From positions 45,545-109,544 of the forward strand of contig JAGHZR010000021.1 of assembly GCA_017745295.1 (NCBI GenBank): DNA of 64,000 nucleotides, read 5' to 3'. Positions 9,629 through 17,621 of the stretch are shown here, in pieces; the stretch's first letter is position 1, and the number at the start of each line of letters is the position of its first letter. Source of the DNA: Novosphingobium sp. (GTDB lineage: Bacteria; Pseudomonadota; Alphaproteobacteria; Sphingomonadales; Sphingomonadaceae). The notes below the pieces were generated by a model, which saw only the letters and a list, made by a program, of their open reading frames with translations, had not been told where the DNA came from and did no database searches. Made by a program: the position numbers and the translations under genes.

Positions 9629-11154
9629 ACGACATCCTTCTCACGCCCGGAGACGTGAGCCTCGCCGCATGGCGCGCGGTCTATCGCGGCGCGGGCGTGA
9701 AGCTCGACCCGGCCAGCGCCCCGCGCGTGGCGACAAGCGCCGCCGCCGTTGCCCGCATCCTGGCAAAGGGCGAACCGGTCTACGGCATCAACACCGGCTT
9801 CGGTAAGCTCGCCAGCGTGCGCATCGGCGACGAGGACCTCGCCACGCTCCAGCGCAACATCGTGCTCAGCCACGCCGCGGGCACGGGCGAGTCTTCGCCG
9901 GTGCCGGTGATCCGCCTGATGATGGCGCTGAAGCTCGCCAGCCTCGCGCAAGGCGCCTCGGGCGTGCGCCCCGAGACCGTCGCCCTGCTCGAAGCGATGC
10001 TGGCCAAGGGATTGACCCCGGTGGTGCCCTCGCAAGGTTCGGTCGGCGCCAGCGGCGACCTCGCCCCGCTTTCGCACATGGCCGCGACGATGATCGGCGT
10101 GGGCGAGGTCGTGCTCGCAGGCGAGCGCCTGCCCGCCGCCGAGGCCCTTGCCCGCGCCGGTCTCGCGCCGCTCGAACTCGGGCCGAAGGAAGGCCTCGCG
10201 CTGCTCAACGGCACCCAGTTCTCCACCGCCAATGCGCTGGCCGGGCTGTTCGAGGCGGAACTGCTGTTCCGCTCCGCCCTCGTCACCGGTGCGCTTTCCA
10301 CCGAGGCGGCCAAAGGCTCCGACACACCGTTCGACCCGCGCATCCACGCGCTGCGCCGCCATCGCGGCCAGATCGAGGTGGCCGATGCCCTGCGCGGGTT
10401 GATGGCCGGCAGCGCCATCCGCGCCAGCCATGTCGAGAACGACGCCCGCGTGCAGGACCCCTATTGCCTGCGCTGTCAGCCGCAAGTCATGGGCGCCGCG
10501 CTCGACGTGCTGCGCCAGGCGGCAACGACGCTGGAGATCGAGGCCAACGGCGTTTCCGACAATCCGCTGATCTTCCCGGAAGCCGACGAAGCCCTCTCGG
10601 GCGGCAACTTCCATGCCGAGCCGGTCGCCTTCGCCGCCGACATGATCGCGCTGGCCGTCTGCGAAATCGGCTCGATCTCCGAACGCCGTATCGCCATGCT
10701 GGTCGACCCGGCGCTGTCCGGCCTGCCTGCCTTCCTGACACCGCGCCCCGGCCTCAATTCGGGCTTCATGATCCCGCAAGTGACCGCCGCCGCGCTGGTC
10801 TCCGAGAACAAGCAGAAGGCCTATCCGGCTTCTGTCGATTCGATCCCGACTTCGGCCAATCAGGAAGACCACGTTTCGATGGCCGCCCACGGCGCCCGCC
10901 GCCTGCTCTCGATGGTGGAGAACGCGACGGCGGTGATCGGCATCGAACTCCTCGCCGCCGCGCAGGGGATCGAATTCCACGCACCGCTCGCCTCCAGTAC
11001 CTGGCTCGAAGCCGCACGCGGGGTGCTGCGCAGCGAGGTCCCCGCACTGGACGACGACCGCCATTTCCACCCGGACATGGAAGCCGCGAACCTGTTGATC
11101 CGCTCCGGCGCACTGGCGGATACGGCGGCGGACCTGCTCCCGGCGATTTCGTGA
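9625..11154 (+). CDS. hutH: Histidine ammonia-lyase
   Basis: This enzyme deaminates L-histidine to urocanate, the first step of the pathway. The autocatalytic MIO cofactor triad A142-S143-G144 is present in QGSVGASGDLAPLSHMA. Substrate-binding blocks include YGINTGFG and ALLNGTQ. Length is 509 residues, normal. The ATG at 9625 overlaps the hutI stop by four bases (ATGA). A higher upstream start in the same frame would lie inside hutI and is not needed. Confidence 0.97.
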   Translation: MNDILLTPGDVSLAAWRAVYRGAGVKLDPASAPRVATSAAAVARILAKGEPVYGINTGFGKLASVRIGDEDLATLQRNIVLSHAAGTGESSPVPVIRLMMALKLASLAQGASGVRPETVALLEAMLAKGLTPVVPSQGSVGASGDLAPLSHMAATMIGVGEVVLAGERLPAAEALARAGLAPLELGPKEGLALLNGTQFSTANALAGLFEAELLFRSALVTGALSTEAAKGSDTPFDPRIHALRRHRGQIEVADALRGLMAGSAIRASHVENDARVQDPYCLRCQPQVMGAALDVLRQAATTLEIEANGVSDNPLIFPEADEALSGGNFHAEPVAFAADMIALAVCEIGSISERRIAMLVDPALSGLPAFLTPRPGLNSGFMIPQVTAAALVSENKQKAYPASVDSIPTSANQEDHVSMAAHGARRLLSMVENATAVIGIELLAAAQGIEFHAPLASSTWLEAARGVLRSEVPALDDDRHFHPDMEAANLLIRSGALADTAADLLPAIS

Positions 11155-11180
11155 TGAACCACGCTCCCGCCCCAATCTTC

Positions 11181-11264
11181 GTCATTGCGAGGAGGCGAAG
11201 CCGACGCGGCAATCCAGAGCGGCTCTGCGCGACTCTGGATTGCTTCGCTACACTCGCAATGACG
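11181..11264. repeat. Palindromic intergenic repeat, family A, copy 1
   Basis: An 84-bp imperfect inverted repeat begins with GTCATTGCGAGGAGGCGAAG and ends with the mirror CTTCGCTACACTCGCAATGA; the inner arms carry CAATCCAGAG and CTCTGGATTG. Related copies occur near 21511 and 50109. The element lies between hutH and hutG inside the hut operon, so it would be transcribed as a long hairpin. It looks like a REP/MITE-type unit. Confidence 0.8.
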
Positions 11265-11305
11265 AGGAAGGGGTTGGGAACAAGGATCGGCGGAGAGCAA
11301 CGCGC

Positions 11306-12112
11306 ATGAACTCTCCTTTCGTCCTCCATCGCGAGGAGGCACCGCTCATCGTCGCCTTTCCGCATGTCGGCACCGATCTGGCCGATGTCGCCCCTGCTTT
11401 CCGCTCGGAATGGCTGGCCCGGCGCGATGCGGACTGGTGGGTGGACGATCTCTACGCCTTCGCCCGCGAGCTTGGCGCGACGACGCTTGCGGCGCGCGTT
11501 TCGCGCAGCGTGATCGACCTCAACCGTGATCCCTCGGGCGCCTCGCTCTATCCGGGGCAGGCGACGACGGAACTCTGCCCGACAACGACGTTCGACGGCG
11601 AGCCGCTCTACAAGACCAAAGACCCTGACGAAGCCGAGATCGCCCGCCGCCGCACGCTCTGGTTCGATCCGTACCACGCCGCGCTCCGCTCCGAGATCGA
11701 GCGACTGCGCACGCTCCACGGCAAAGTCGTAGTCTATGACGCGCACTCGATCCGCAGCCATGTGCCGCGCCTGTTCGACGGCGAATTGCCGCAGTTCAAC
11801 ATCGGCACCAACCTTGGCCAGACCTGCGATCCGGCGCTTTCCGCCGCCGTGGTCGAAGCCTGCAAGGCGAGCGGACTCAGCCACGTTCTCGATGGCCGCT
11901 TCCGTGGCGGTTGGACCACGCGGCACTACGGAGAGCCCACAAGCGGCGTCCACGCGATCCAGATGGAACTCGCCATTCGCGGCTACATGGATGAGCCCGA
12001 AGTGCCGAGCGAGGCCAACTGGCCCCTGCCCTATTCGGCGGCGCGTGCCGCCGCCCTCACCCCGATCCTGCAAGACGTGCTGAAGGCCGCAATCGCCTTC
12101 GCGCAATCCTGA
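11306..12112 (+). CDS. hutG: N-formylglutamate deformylase
   Basis: This enzyme releases formate from N-formyl-L-glutamate to give glutamate, the last step of the HutF branch. The start ATG at 11306 gives MNSPFVLHREEAPLIVAFPH, the usual N-terminus. An upstream ATG at 11240 lies within the family A repeat and is rejected. Family blocks include FPHVGTDLAD, VIDLNRDPSG and YDAHSIRS. The protein is 268 residues. It is separated from hutH by 151 bp containing the repeat, and from hutU by 14 bp with GAGGAAA. Confidence 0.95.
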   Translation: MNSPFVLHREEAPLIVAFPHVGTDLADVAPAFRSEWLARRDADWWVDDLYAFARELGATTLAARVSRSVIDLNRDPSGASLYPGQATTELCPTTTFDGEPLYKTKDPDEAEIARRRTLWFDPYHAALRSEIERLRTLHGKVVVYDAHSIRSHVPRLFDGELPQFNIGTNLGQTCDPALSAAVVEACKASGLSHVLDGRFRGGWTTRHYGEPTSGVHAIQMELAIRGYMDEPEVPSEANWPLPYSAARAAALTPILQDVLKAAIAFAQS

Positions 12113-12126
12113 CCTGAGGAAACACA

Positions 12127-13791
12127 ATGACCCGCCTCGACAACAGCCGCGTCATCAAGCCTGCGACCGGCACCGAACTTTCCGCGAAATCGTGGCTCAC
12201 CGAAGCGCCGCTGCGCATGCTGATGAACAACCTCCACCCCGACGTGGCCGAACGGCCCGAGGAACTGGTGGTCTACGGCGGCATCGGCCGCGCCGCGCGC
12301 GACTGGGAAAGCTATGACAAGATCGTCGAGACCCTGCGCCGCCTTGGTGACGACGAAACGCTGCTGGTCCAGTCCGGCAAGCCGGTCGGCGTGTTCCGCA
12401 CCCACGCCGATGCGCCCCGCGTGCTGATCGCCAATTCCAACCTCGTGCCGGAATGGGCGAACTGGGAACACTTCAACGAACTCGATAAGCGCGGCCTTGC
12501 CATGTACGGCCAGATGACCGCCGGTTCGTGGATCTACATCGGCACGCAGGGCATCGTTCAGGGCACTTACGAGACGTTCGTCGAGATGGGCCGCCAGCAC
12601 TACAACGGCGACCTTTCGGGCAAGTGGCTGCTGACGGCGGGTCTTGGCGGCATGGGCGGCGCCCAGCCGCTGGCCGCCGTGATGGCGGGCGCTTCGTGCC
12701 TTGCCATCGAATGCCAGCCCAGCCGCATCGAAATGCGCCTGCGCACCGGCTATCTGGACGTCGCCGCCTCGACCATCGAGGAAGCCATGGCGATCATCGA
12801 CAAGGCCAATGCCGATAAGAAGCCCGTCTCCGTCGGTCTGCTCGGCAACGCGGCGGAACTGCTGCCCGAAATGTTCGCGCGCGGCATTCGCCCCGACTTG
12901 CTGACCGACCAGACCTCCGCCCACGATCCCGTCAACGGCTACCTCCCTGCCGGCTGGACCGTCGCCGAATGGATCGAGCGCCGCGAGCGTGAACCCGAAG
13001 CCGTCGCCAAGGCGGCCAAAGCCTCCATGGCGGTCCACGTTCAGGCCATGCTGGACTTCCAGGCGGCGGGCGTGCCCACCACCGATTACGGCAACAACAT
13101 CCGCCAGATGGCCAAGAACGAAGGCGTCGAGAACGCCTTCGACTTCCCCGGCTTCGTTCCCGCCTATATCCGCCCGCTGTTCTGCCGGGGCGTGGGTCCG
13201 TTCCGCTGGGCCGCGCTTTCGGGCGATCCCGAGGATATCTACAAGACCGACGCCAAGGTGAAGGAACTGCTGCCCGACCACGCGCACCTCCACAACTGGC
13301 TGGACATGGCGCGGGAGAAGATCCAGTTCCAGGGCCTGCCCGCCCGCATCTGCTGGGTCGGTCTGGGCGACCGCCACCGGCTCGGCCTCGCTTTCAACGA
13401 GATGGTGGCCAAGGGCGAACTCAAGGCCCCGGTCGTGATCGGCCGCGACCACCTCGACAGCGGCTCCGTCGCCTCGCCCAACCGCGAGACCGAGGCCATG
13501 CGCGACGGTTCGGACGCGGTTTCGGACTGGCCGCTGCTCAACGCCCTGCTCAACACCGCCTCCGGCGCGACATGGGTTTCGCTGCACCACGGCGGCGGCG
13601 TCGGCATGGGCTATTCGCAGCATTCGGGCATGGTGATCGTCGCCGACGGCACCGAAGCGGCGGCCAAGCGCCTGGAGCGCGTGCTGTGGAACGATCCGGC
13701 GACGGGCGTGATGCGTCACGCCGATGCCAGGTACGAGATCGCGCTGAATTGCGCGCGGGAGAAGGGTCTGGATTTGCCGGGTATTCTCTGA
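12127..13791 (+). CDS. hutU: Urocanate hydratase
   Basis: This enzyme converts urocanate to imidazolonepropionate using tightly bound NAD+. The nucleotide-binding glycine motif GLGGMGG is at about residues 172-178. Conserved blocks include NLVPEWANWEHF, TAGSWIYIGTQGIVQGTYET, the cysteine region ARICWVGLGDRHRLGL, and GVGMGYSQHSG. Its 554 residues are normal. GAGGAAA precedes the start at good spacing. It is last of the hutIHGU operon. Confidence 0.97.
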   Translation: MTRLDNSRVIKPATGTELSAKSWLTEAPLRMLMNNLHPDVAERPEELVVYGGIGRAARDWESYDKIVETLRRLGDDETLLVQSGKPVGVFRTHADAPRVLIANSNLVPEWANWEHFNELDKRGLAMYGQMTAGSWIYIGTQGIVQGTYETFVEMGRQHYNGDLSGKWLLTAGLGGMGGAQPLAAVMAGASCLAIECQPSRIEMRLRTGYLDVAASTIEEAMAIIDKANADKKPVSVGLLGNAAELLPEMFARGIRPDLLTDQTSAHDPVNGYLPAGWTVAEWIERREREPEAVAKAAKASMAVHVQAMLDFQAAGVPTTDYGNNIRQMAKNEGVENAFDFPGFVPAYIRPLFCRGVGPFRWAALSGDPEDIYKTDAKVKELLPDHAHLHNWLDMAREKIQFQGLPARICWVGLGDRHRLGLAFNEMVAKGELKAPVVIGRDHLDSGSVASPNRETEAMRDGSDAVSDWPLLNALLNTASGATWVSLHHGGGVGMGYSQHSGMVIVADGTEAAAKRLERVLWNDPATGVMRHADARYEIALNCAREKGLDLPGIL

Positions 13792-13847
13792 GTATCCGAT
13801 GGGAAAAGGTGCTGGCCTGCTCACGCCGACCCGGCGCCCTCCCACTC

Positions 13848-13937
13848 CGTCATCCTGAACTTGTTTCAGGATCCATTTCTAACCATCAATGGCGGTCTGT
13901 TCGGCATGATGGATCCTGAAACAAGTTCAGGATGACG
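13848..13937. repeat. Palindromic intergenic repeat, family B, copy 1
   Basis: A 90-bp inverted repeat carries CATCCTGAACTTGTTTCAGG at one end and CCTGAAACAAGTTCAGGATG at the other, with an unlike middle. A close second copy is at 42876-42966. It sits downstream of hutU and beyond the end of the convergent patatin gene. It could fold into a long hairpin in RNA, but no run of T follows. Confidence 0.8.
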
Positions 13938-13976
13938 TGACGTATGGTTCAGAGGGCGCGCGCGGGAAACGAGGCC

Positions 13977-15029
13977 TCACCCCGGCCCGAACCGACTCGC
14001 CAGATCGACAGTGCTCTCCTTGCCCAGCCGCTCGATCGAGGTTTCGCACCAGCGCCGCGCCGCCGCCTCGCCCGCATCGCGCAGGGTCAGCAGGAGATGC
14101 CGCACCGGCAGCAGCTTGCTCTGCGCGGGCATGGCCGCAAGCGTTTCCTCGTCATGGATTTCATGGAAGCGCAGCCGTTCCACTTGCGCGATCAGGCCAT
14201 CCTTCGCGCGGGTGCGTCCGATCGAGGATTGCAGCAGGAATAACCCCTGCAATTCCTTGCGCATCGACTGGTTGAAGCCGATCTCGGTAATCCGGTCAAC
14301 GATCCCGGCGGCATTGCGCGGCGTCTGGTCGCGCAGTTGCGGATTGACGGTAATCAGCAGCAGATCGTCGTTCGCGCTTTCCAGCACCAGCGGCACAAGC
14401 GGTGGATTGGCGCTGTAACCACCGTCCCAGTAGTCCTTGCCGTCGATCGTCACCGGCGGAAAATAGAGTGGCAGGCAGGCCGAGGCGAGCAAGGCCTCGG
14501 TCGTCAGGTCCTGCTTGTGGAAGATACGCGCGGTGCCGCTTTGCGCATTGGTGGCCGAGATGAACAGCGGCGGCGCCCCGGCGCTGGCGATCGCTGTGAA
14601 ATCGACGTGCTCCTCGATGACCTTGCGCAGGATTTCCTGCAACTCCCGCCCCATTTCCGGCGAGCCATGGGCGGTGCCGAGATCGCCGAACATCGTGTTC
14701 CACCACGAGGACATCGCCCGCGTGGTCTCGGGAAATGCCTCGATCATCGGGATCAGCGGCCCCGCCTCGCGGCCCGAGCGATTGAGTTCCTTCCAGAACG
14801 AACGCAGCCGCTCCCGCGCGCCTTCCGCGCCGCCGCAGACGAGGCCCGAGACCAGCACCGCCGCGTTCATCGCCCCGGCACTCGCCCCGCTCACCGCCCC
14901 TACCGCAAGGCGCGGTTCCTGGAGCAGTCCGTCGAGCACGCCCCAGGTGAAGGCGCCATGCGCGCCTCCGCCCTGAAGCGCGAGATCGAGACTATGCGGC
15001 TTGTCGGTGCGGGCCATTCGCGTGCTCAC
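13977..15029 (-). CDS. Patatin-like phospholipase family protein
   Basis: The 350-residue predicted lipid acyl hydrolase has the patatin oxyanion loop QGGGAHGAF (about 19-27), the nucleophile elbow GASAG (S50) and the dyad aspartate in DYWDGGYSANPP (about D202). There is no clear signal peptide, so a cytosolic or membrane-associated role is likely. It is monocistronic here. The physiological substrate cannot be inferred. Confidence 0.9.
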   Translation of the reverse strand: MSTRMARTDKPHSLDLALQGGGAHGAFTWGVLDGLLQEPRLAVGAVSGASAGAMNAAVLVSGLVCGGAEGARERLRSFWKELNRSGREAGPLIPMIEAFPETTRAMSSWWNTMFGDLGTAHGSPEMGRELQEILRKVIEEHVDFTAIASAGAPPLFISATNAQSGTARIFHKQDLTTEALLASACLPLYFPPVTIDGKDYWDGGYSANPPLVPLVLESANDDLLLITVNPQLRDQTPRNAAGIVDRITEIGFNQSMRKELQGLFLLQSSIGRTRAKDGLIAQVERLRFHEIHDEETLAAMPAQSKLLPVRHLLLTLRDAGEAAARRWCETSIERLGKESTVDLASRFGPG

Positions 15030-15094
15030 TCATGCTGCATTGCAACATGGCAATTCATAGCATTCGCAAATGTTCCTTACCAGCGCAGAACCGC

Positions 15095-15844
15095 TCAATG
15101 CGCGGCCCCGTTCAACGCTGCGAGAGTCTCTGCATAGCGCCCTTCCGCTTCGGCATTACGCAGGAAGCCGAGACGCTCGACGCCGATCAGCTCCGGCGTG
15201 GGCACTTGCGCAAACAGACCCATCACTTCGTCGATGAAGGCGTCCAGCGGCATATAGCCCTCGCGAGTCGACTGGCCGGGCGTCAGTTCGGTCTGCACCG
15301 CGGGCGGCGCCAGTTCGATCACCTCGACCACGCCCTTGAGCGCGAAGCGCAGCGAATCGCTCCACGAATGGATCGCCGCCTTGGTCGCCGAATAGACCGC
15401 CGCACCGACCAAGGGCACGAAGGCGAGGCCGGAGCTGACATTGACGATCGCCGCATCGGCCTGCTCCCGCAAGTGGCCGATCAGCGCATCGGTCATGCGG
15501 ATGGGGCCGAGCAGGTTCGTCACCACGCAGGCCTCGGCGCGGGACAGGTCGCGCGACACCGAAGCGTCCTCCAGCGGCATGACCCCGGCATTGTTGACCA
15601 ACACGTTGAGCGCGGGGAAGCGCGTGAGGATATCCGCCGCGAAAGCCGCGATCGCCGCCGGATCGGCCACGTCGAGTGCGAAGGCATGGATATTCTCGCG
15701 GCCTCTCGCGGTTTCCGCCAGGCTGGCGAGCGTGCGTCCGGTGACGATCACGGCATTGCCGGCATCGTGCCAGCGCTGCGCCAGTTCACGCCCGATGCCG
15801 GTGCCACCGCCAGTGAGAAGTATGGTGTTGCCGCTGGTCTTCAT
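15095..15844 (-). CDS. SDR-family oxidoreductase (DltE-like)
   Basis: This 249-residue short-chain dehydrogenase has the cofactor motif TGGGTGIG (11-18), NNAG (84-87), and catalytic S138, Y151 and K155 in the VYSATKAA block. The start at 15844 has AGGAG about 10 nt upstream; the longer in-frame start at 15967 would run through the divergent regulator promoter. It faces an HxlR regulator across 103 bp of dyads, a layout typical of an HxlR-controlled oxidoreductase. The substrate is unknown. Confidence 0.92.
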   Translation of the reverse strand: MKTSGNTILLTGGGTGIGRELAQRWHDAGNAVIVTGRTLASLAETARGRENIHAFALDVADPAAIAAFAADILTRFPALNVLVNNAGVMPLEDASVSRDLSRAEACVVTNLLGPIRMTDALIGHLREQADAAIVNVSSGLAFVPLVGAAVYSATKAAIHSWSDSLRFALKGVVEVIELAPPAVQTELTPGQSTREGYMPLDAFIDEVMGLFAQVPTPELIGVERLGFLRNAEAEGRYAETLAALNGAAH

Positions 15845-15891
15845 GGGACTCGCTCCTGTGAGAAGAGATTGCGAGGACGGATGTAAACCGA

Positions 15892-15944
15892 TACTCTCTT
15901 TTGGAAAGTAGGCACCCAAAAGTGCTGTAGTTACCCGAGAGTAA
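15892..15944. promoter_or_regulatory. Cluster of dyads between the SDR and hxlR genes
   Basis: Three inverted repeats are packed here: TACT-N11-AGTA (15892-15910), CTTTTGG-N11-CCAAAAG (15898-15922) and TTAC-N6-GTAA (15931-15944). The TACT/AGTA spacing resembles HxlR-family operators. The last dyad ends just before the hxlR start codon, suggesting autorepression. Confidence 0.5.
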
Positions 15945-15947
15945 GAA

Positions 15948-16328
15948 ATGGAAAATCCGGCGATCACCCGTTACTCGAACGTGCCCGGCGTCGATGCGCT
16001 CGTCAACGAGCTGATCGGCCGCGTCGCCGACAAGTGGACGCTGCTGGTGCTGGAGGCGCTCGAAGAGCACGGCGAGAGTCGCTTCAGCGCCCTTGCCCGC
16101 GCCGTGCCGGGGATCAGCCAGAAGATGCTGACGCAGACCTTGCGCCAGATGGAGCGCGATGGCTTTGTCCACCGCACCGTTCATCCGGTGATCCCGCCCC
16201 ATGTCGACTATCGCCTCACTCCGCTGGGGCACAGCCTGGGGGAGGCGTTCTGCAGCGTCTGGCTCTGGGCCGAGGCTCATCTCGAAACCGTCGCCGCCGC
16301 CCGCGCGGATTTCGACAACCGCGACTGA
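15948..16328 (+). CDS. HxlR-family winged-helix transcriptional regulator
   Basis: The 126-residue protein has the HxlR core: LIGRVADKWTLLVLEAL, RFSALARAVPGISQKMLTQT and LRQMERDGFVHRTVHP. The family's common N-terminal redox cysteine is missing; the only cysteine lies near the C-terminus (AFCSVWLW), so simple thiol sensing of the YodB/HypR kind is unlikely. It is divergent from the SDR oxidoreductase, its probable target. Confidence 0.92.
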   Translation: MENPAITRYSNVPGVDALVNELIGRVADKWTLLVLEALEEHGESRFSALARAVPGISQKMLTQTLRQMERDGFVHRTVHPVIPPHVDYRLTPLGHSLGEAFCSVWLWAEAHLETVAAARADFDNRD

Positions 16329-16447
16329 ATTTTTGCGCCGGGCGGTGGAAAGCCCAGGCGCAGGCATCTTTTCCGCCGCCCCCGTTATCGCTAGTCAGGG
16401 CGCCGGACGGTGGGCATCCTCGCACGCCGTATACGGGGCTTACCTCT

Positions 16448-17116
16448 TTGCTGCGCATCCTTGCCAAGACCGTCTTCTGGTTCGTCGCGATCAGCGTGGG
16501 GCTGACCGTGCTCTACCGCTTCGTACCGCCGCCGGTAACGGTGACGATGCTGGTGGACGGGAACGGTATCACCAAGGACTGGCAGCCCCTGAGCCGGATC
16601 GACCGCAACATGGTCGCCGCCGCCATCGCCGCCGAGGACGGCAAGTTCTGCACCCACAACGGCTTCGACACCACCGCGATCGAAAAGGCCTTCGAGCGCA
16701 ATGCCGCGGGCGGCCGCCTGCGCGGCGGTTCGACGATCAGCCAGCAGACCGCCAAGAACGTCTTCCTCTGGCAGGGCGACGGCTGGACCCGCTATCTGCG
16801 CAAGGGCCTGGAAGTCTGGTTCACGTTCCTGATCGAGAACCTGTGGGACAAGCGGCGGATCATGGAGATCTACCTCAACGTCGCGGAGACCGGCATCGGC
16901 ACGTATGGCGTGGAAGCGGGGGCACAGCGCTACTGGGGCCAGTCGGCCTCGAACCTGACGACGATCGAGGCGGGCCGCATGGCCGCCGCCCTGCCCAGCC
17001 CCAAGACCCGCAGCGTGAAGAGCCCCTCTGGCTTCACCCGCCGCTACGGCAACACGATTGCCGCCCGGATCGGCACCGTGAAGACCCAGGGCCTCGATTC
17101 CTGCGTCTACGACTGA
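16448..17116 (+). CDS. mtgA: Monofunctional biosynthetic peptidoglycan transglycosylase
   Basis: This glycosyltransferase (GT51) polymerises lipid II into glycan strands at the inner membrane. A single N-terminal membrane anchor (LAKTVFWFVAISVGLTVLYR) precedes the catalytic block AAAIAAEDGKFCTHNGFD, then RGGSTISQQTAKNVFLW and RRIMEIYLNVAETG. I could not find an ATG in a suitable place; TTG at 16448 gives a normal 222-residue protein and is my best guess. The 3' end overlaps the convergent DUF1801 gene by 10 bp. Confidence 0.92.
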   Translation: MLRILAKTVFWFVAISVGLTVLYRFVPPPVTVTMLVDGNGITKDWQPLSRIDRNMVAAAIAAEDGKFCTHNGFDTTAIEKAFERNAAGGRLRGGSTISQQTAKNVFLWQGDGWTRYLRKGLEVWFTFLIENLWDKRRIMEIYLNVAETGIGTYGVEAGAQRYWGQSASNLTTIEAGRMAAALPSPKTRSVKSPSGFTRRYGNTIAARIGTVKTQGLDSCVYD

Positions 17117-17514
17117 CGCTTTAGCGAAGGCTTCTTCGCGAGATTGAGCGCAATCGCCGCGCGGATCAGCGCGGTCAGCGCAGCTTCGTCCACTTCGTCA
17201 CCCTCATGGAAATCGATGGCACGGCGCTGGTTGCCGTCGAGGCTGGCGTTGAACAGCCCGGCCGGATCGTCCAGCGCCGCCCCTTTGGCGAAAGTCATCT
17301 TGACCGCCGCCTTGTAGGTTTCGCCGGTGCAGATCATGCCGCCGCGATACCAGACCGGCACCCCGCGCCACTTCCAGTCCTCGGTAATCTCCGCATCGGC
17401 AGCGAGGATCACCTTGCGCAGCCGCGCCAGCATCTCCCCCCGCCAGTCGCCGAGTTCCGCGATTCGGGCATCGACGCGCTGCGACGGCGTGGGTTCGATA
17501 GGCACCTGGCTCAT
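17107..17514 (-). CDS. DUF1801 domain-containing protein
   Basis: The 135-residue cytosolic protein has blocks TEDWKWRGVPVWYRGGMICTG and VKMTFAKGAALDDP that mark the DUF1801/YdhG fold. GGGAGAG lies upstream of the ATG at 17514; in-frame starts further upstream are less well placed. It follows the TonB receptor gene on the same strand, but a strong terminator separates them. No function is established. Confidence 0.82.
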   Translation of the reverse strand: MSQVPIEPTPSQRVDARIAELGDWRGEMLARLRKVILAADAEITEDWKWRGVPVWYRGGMICTGETYKAAVKMTFAKGAALDDPAGLFNASLDGNQRRAIDFHEGDEVDEAALTALIRAAIALNLAKKPSLKRQS

Positions 17515-17565
17515 GATCCGCTCTCCCATTTCACGAGCGAGCATCGCACGGCGAACGGGCAAAGA

Positions 17566-17597
17566 AAAAGGGAGGAAGCTTTCGCTTCCTCCCTTTT
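17566..17597 (-). terminator. Intrinsic terminator of the TonB receptor gene
   Basis: A 14-bp perfect stem (AAAAGGGAGGAAGC) closes on a 4-nt loop. On the minus strand it ends in CTCCCTTTTT and lies 25 bp past the receptor stop. Confidence 0.85.
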
Positions 17598-17621
17598 CTG
17601 TTCCCGAAATCGGAAGCGATC

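Noticed and set aside
12031..13845. A 604-codon minus-strand frame opposite hutU
   Set aside because: hutU is complete and conserved on the other strand; the antisense frame has no motif and no ribosome site I could see.
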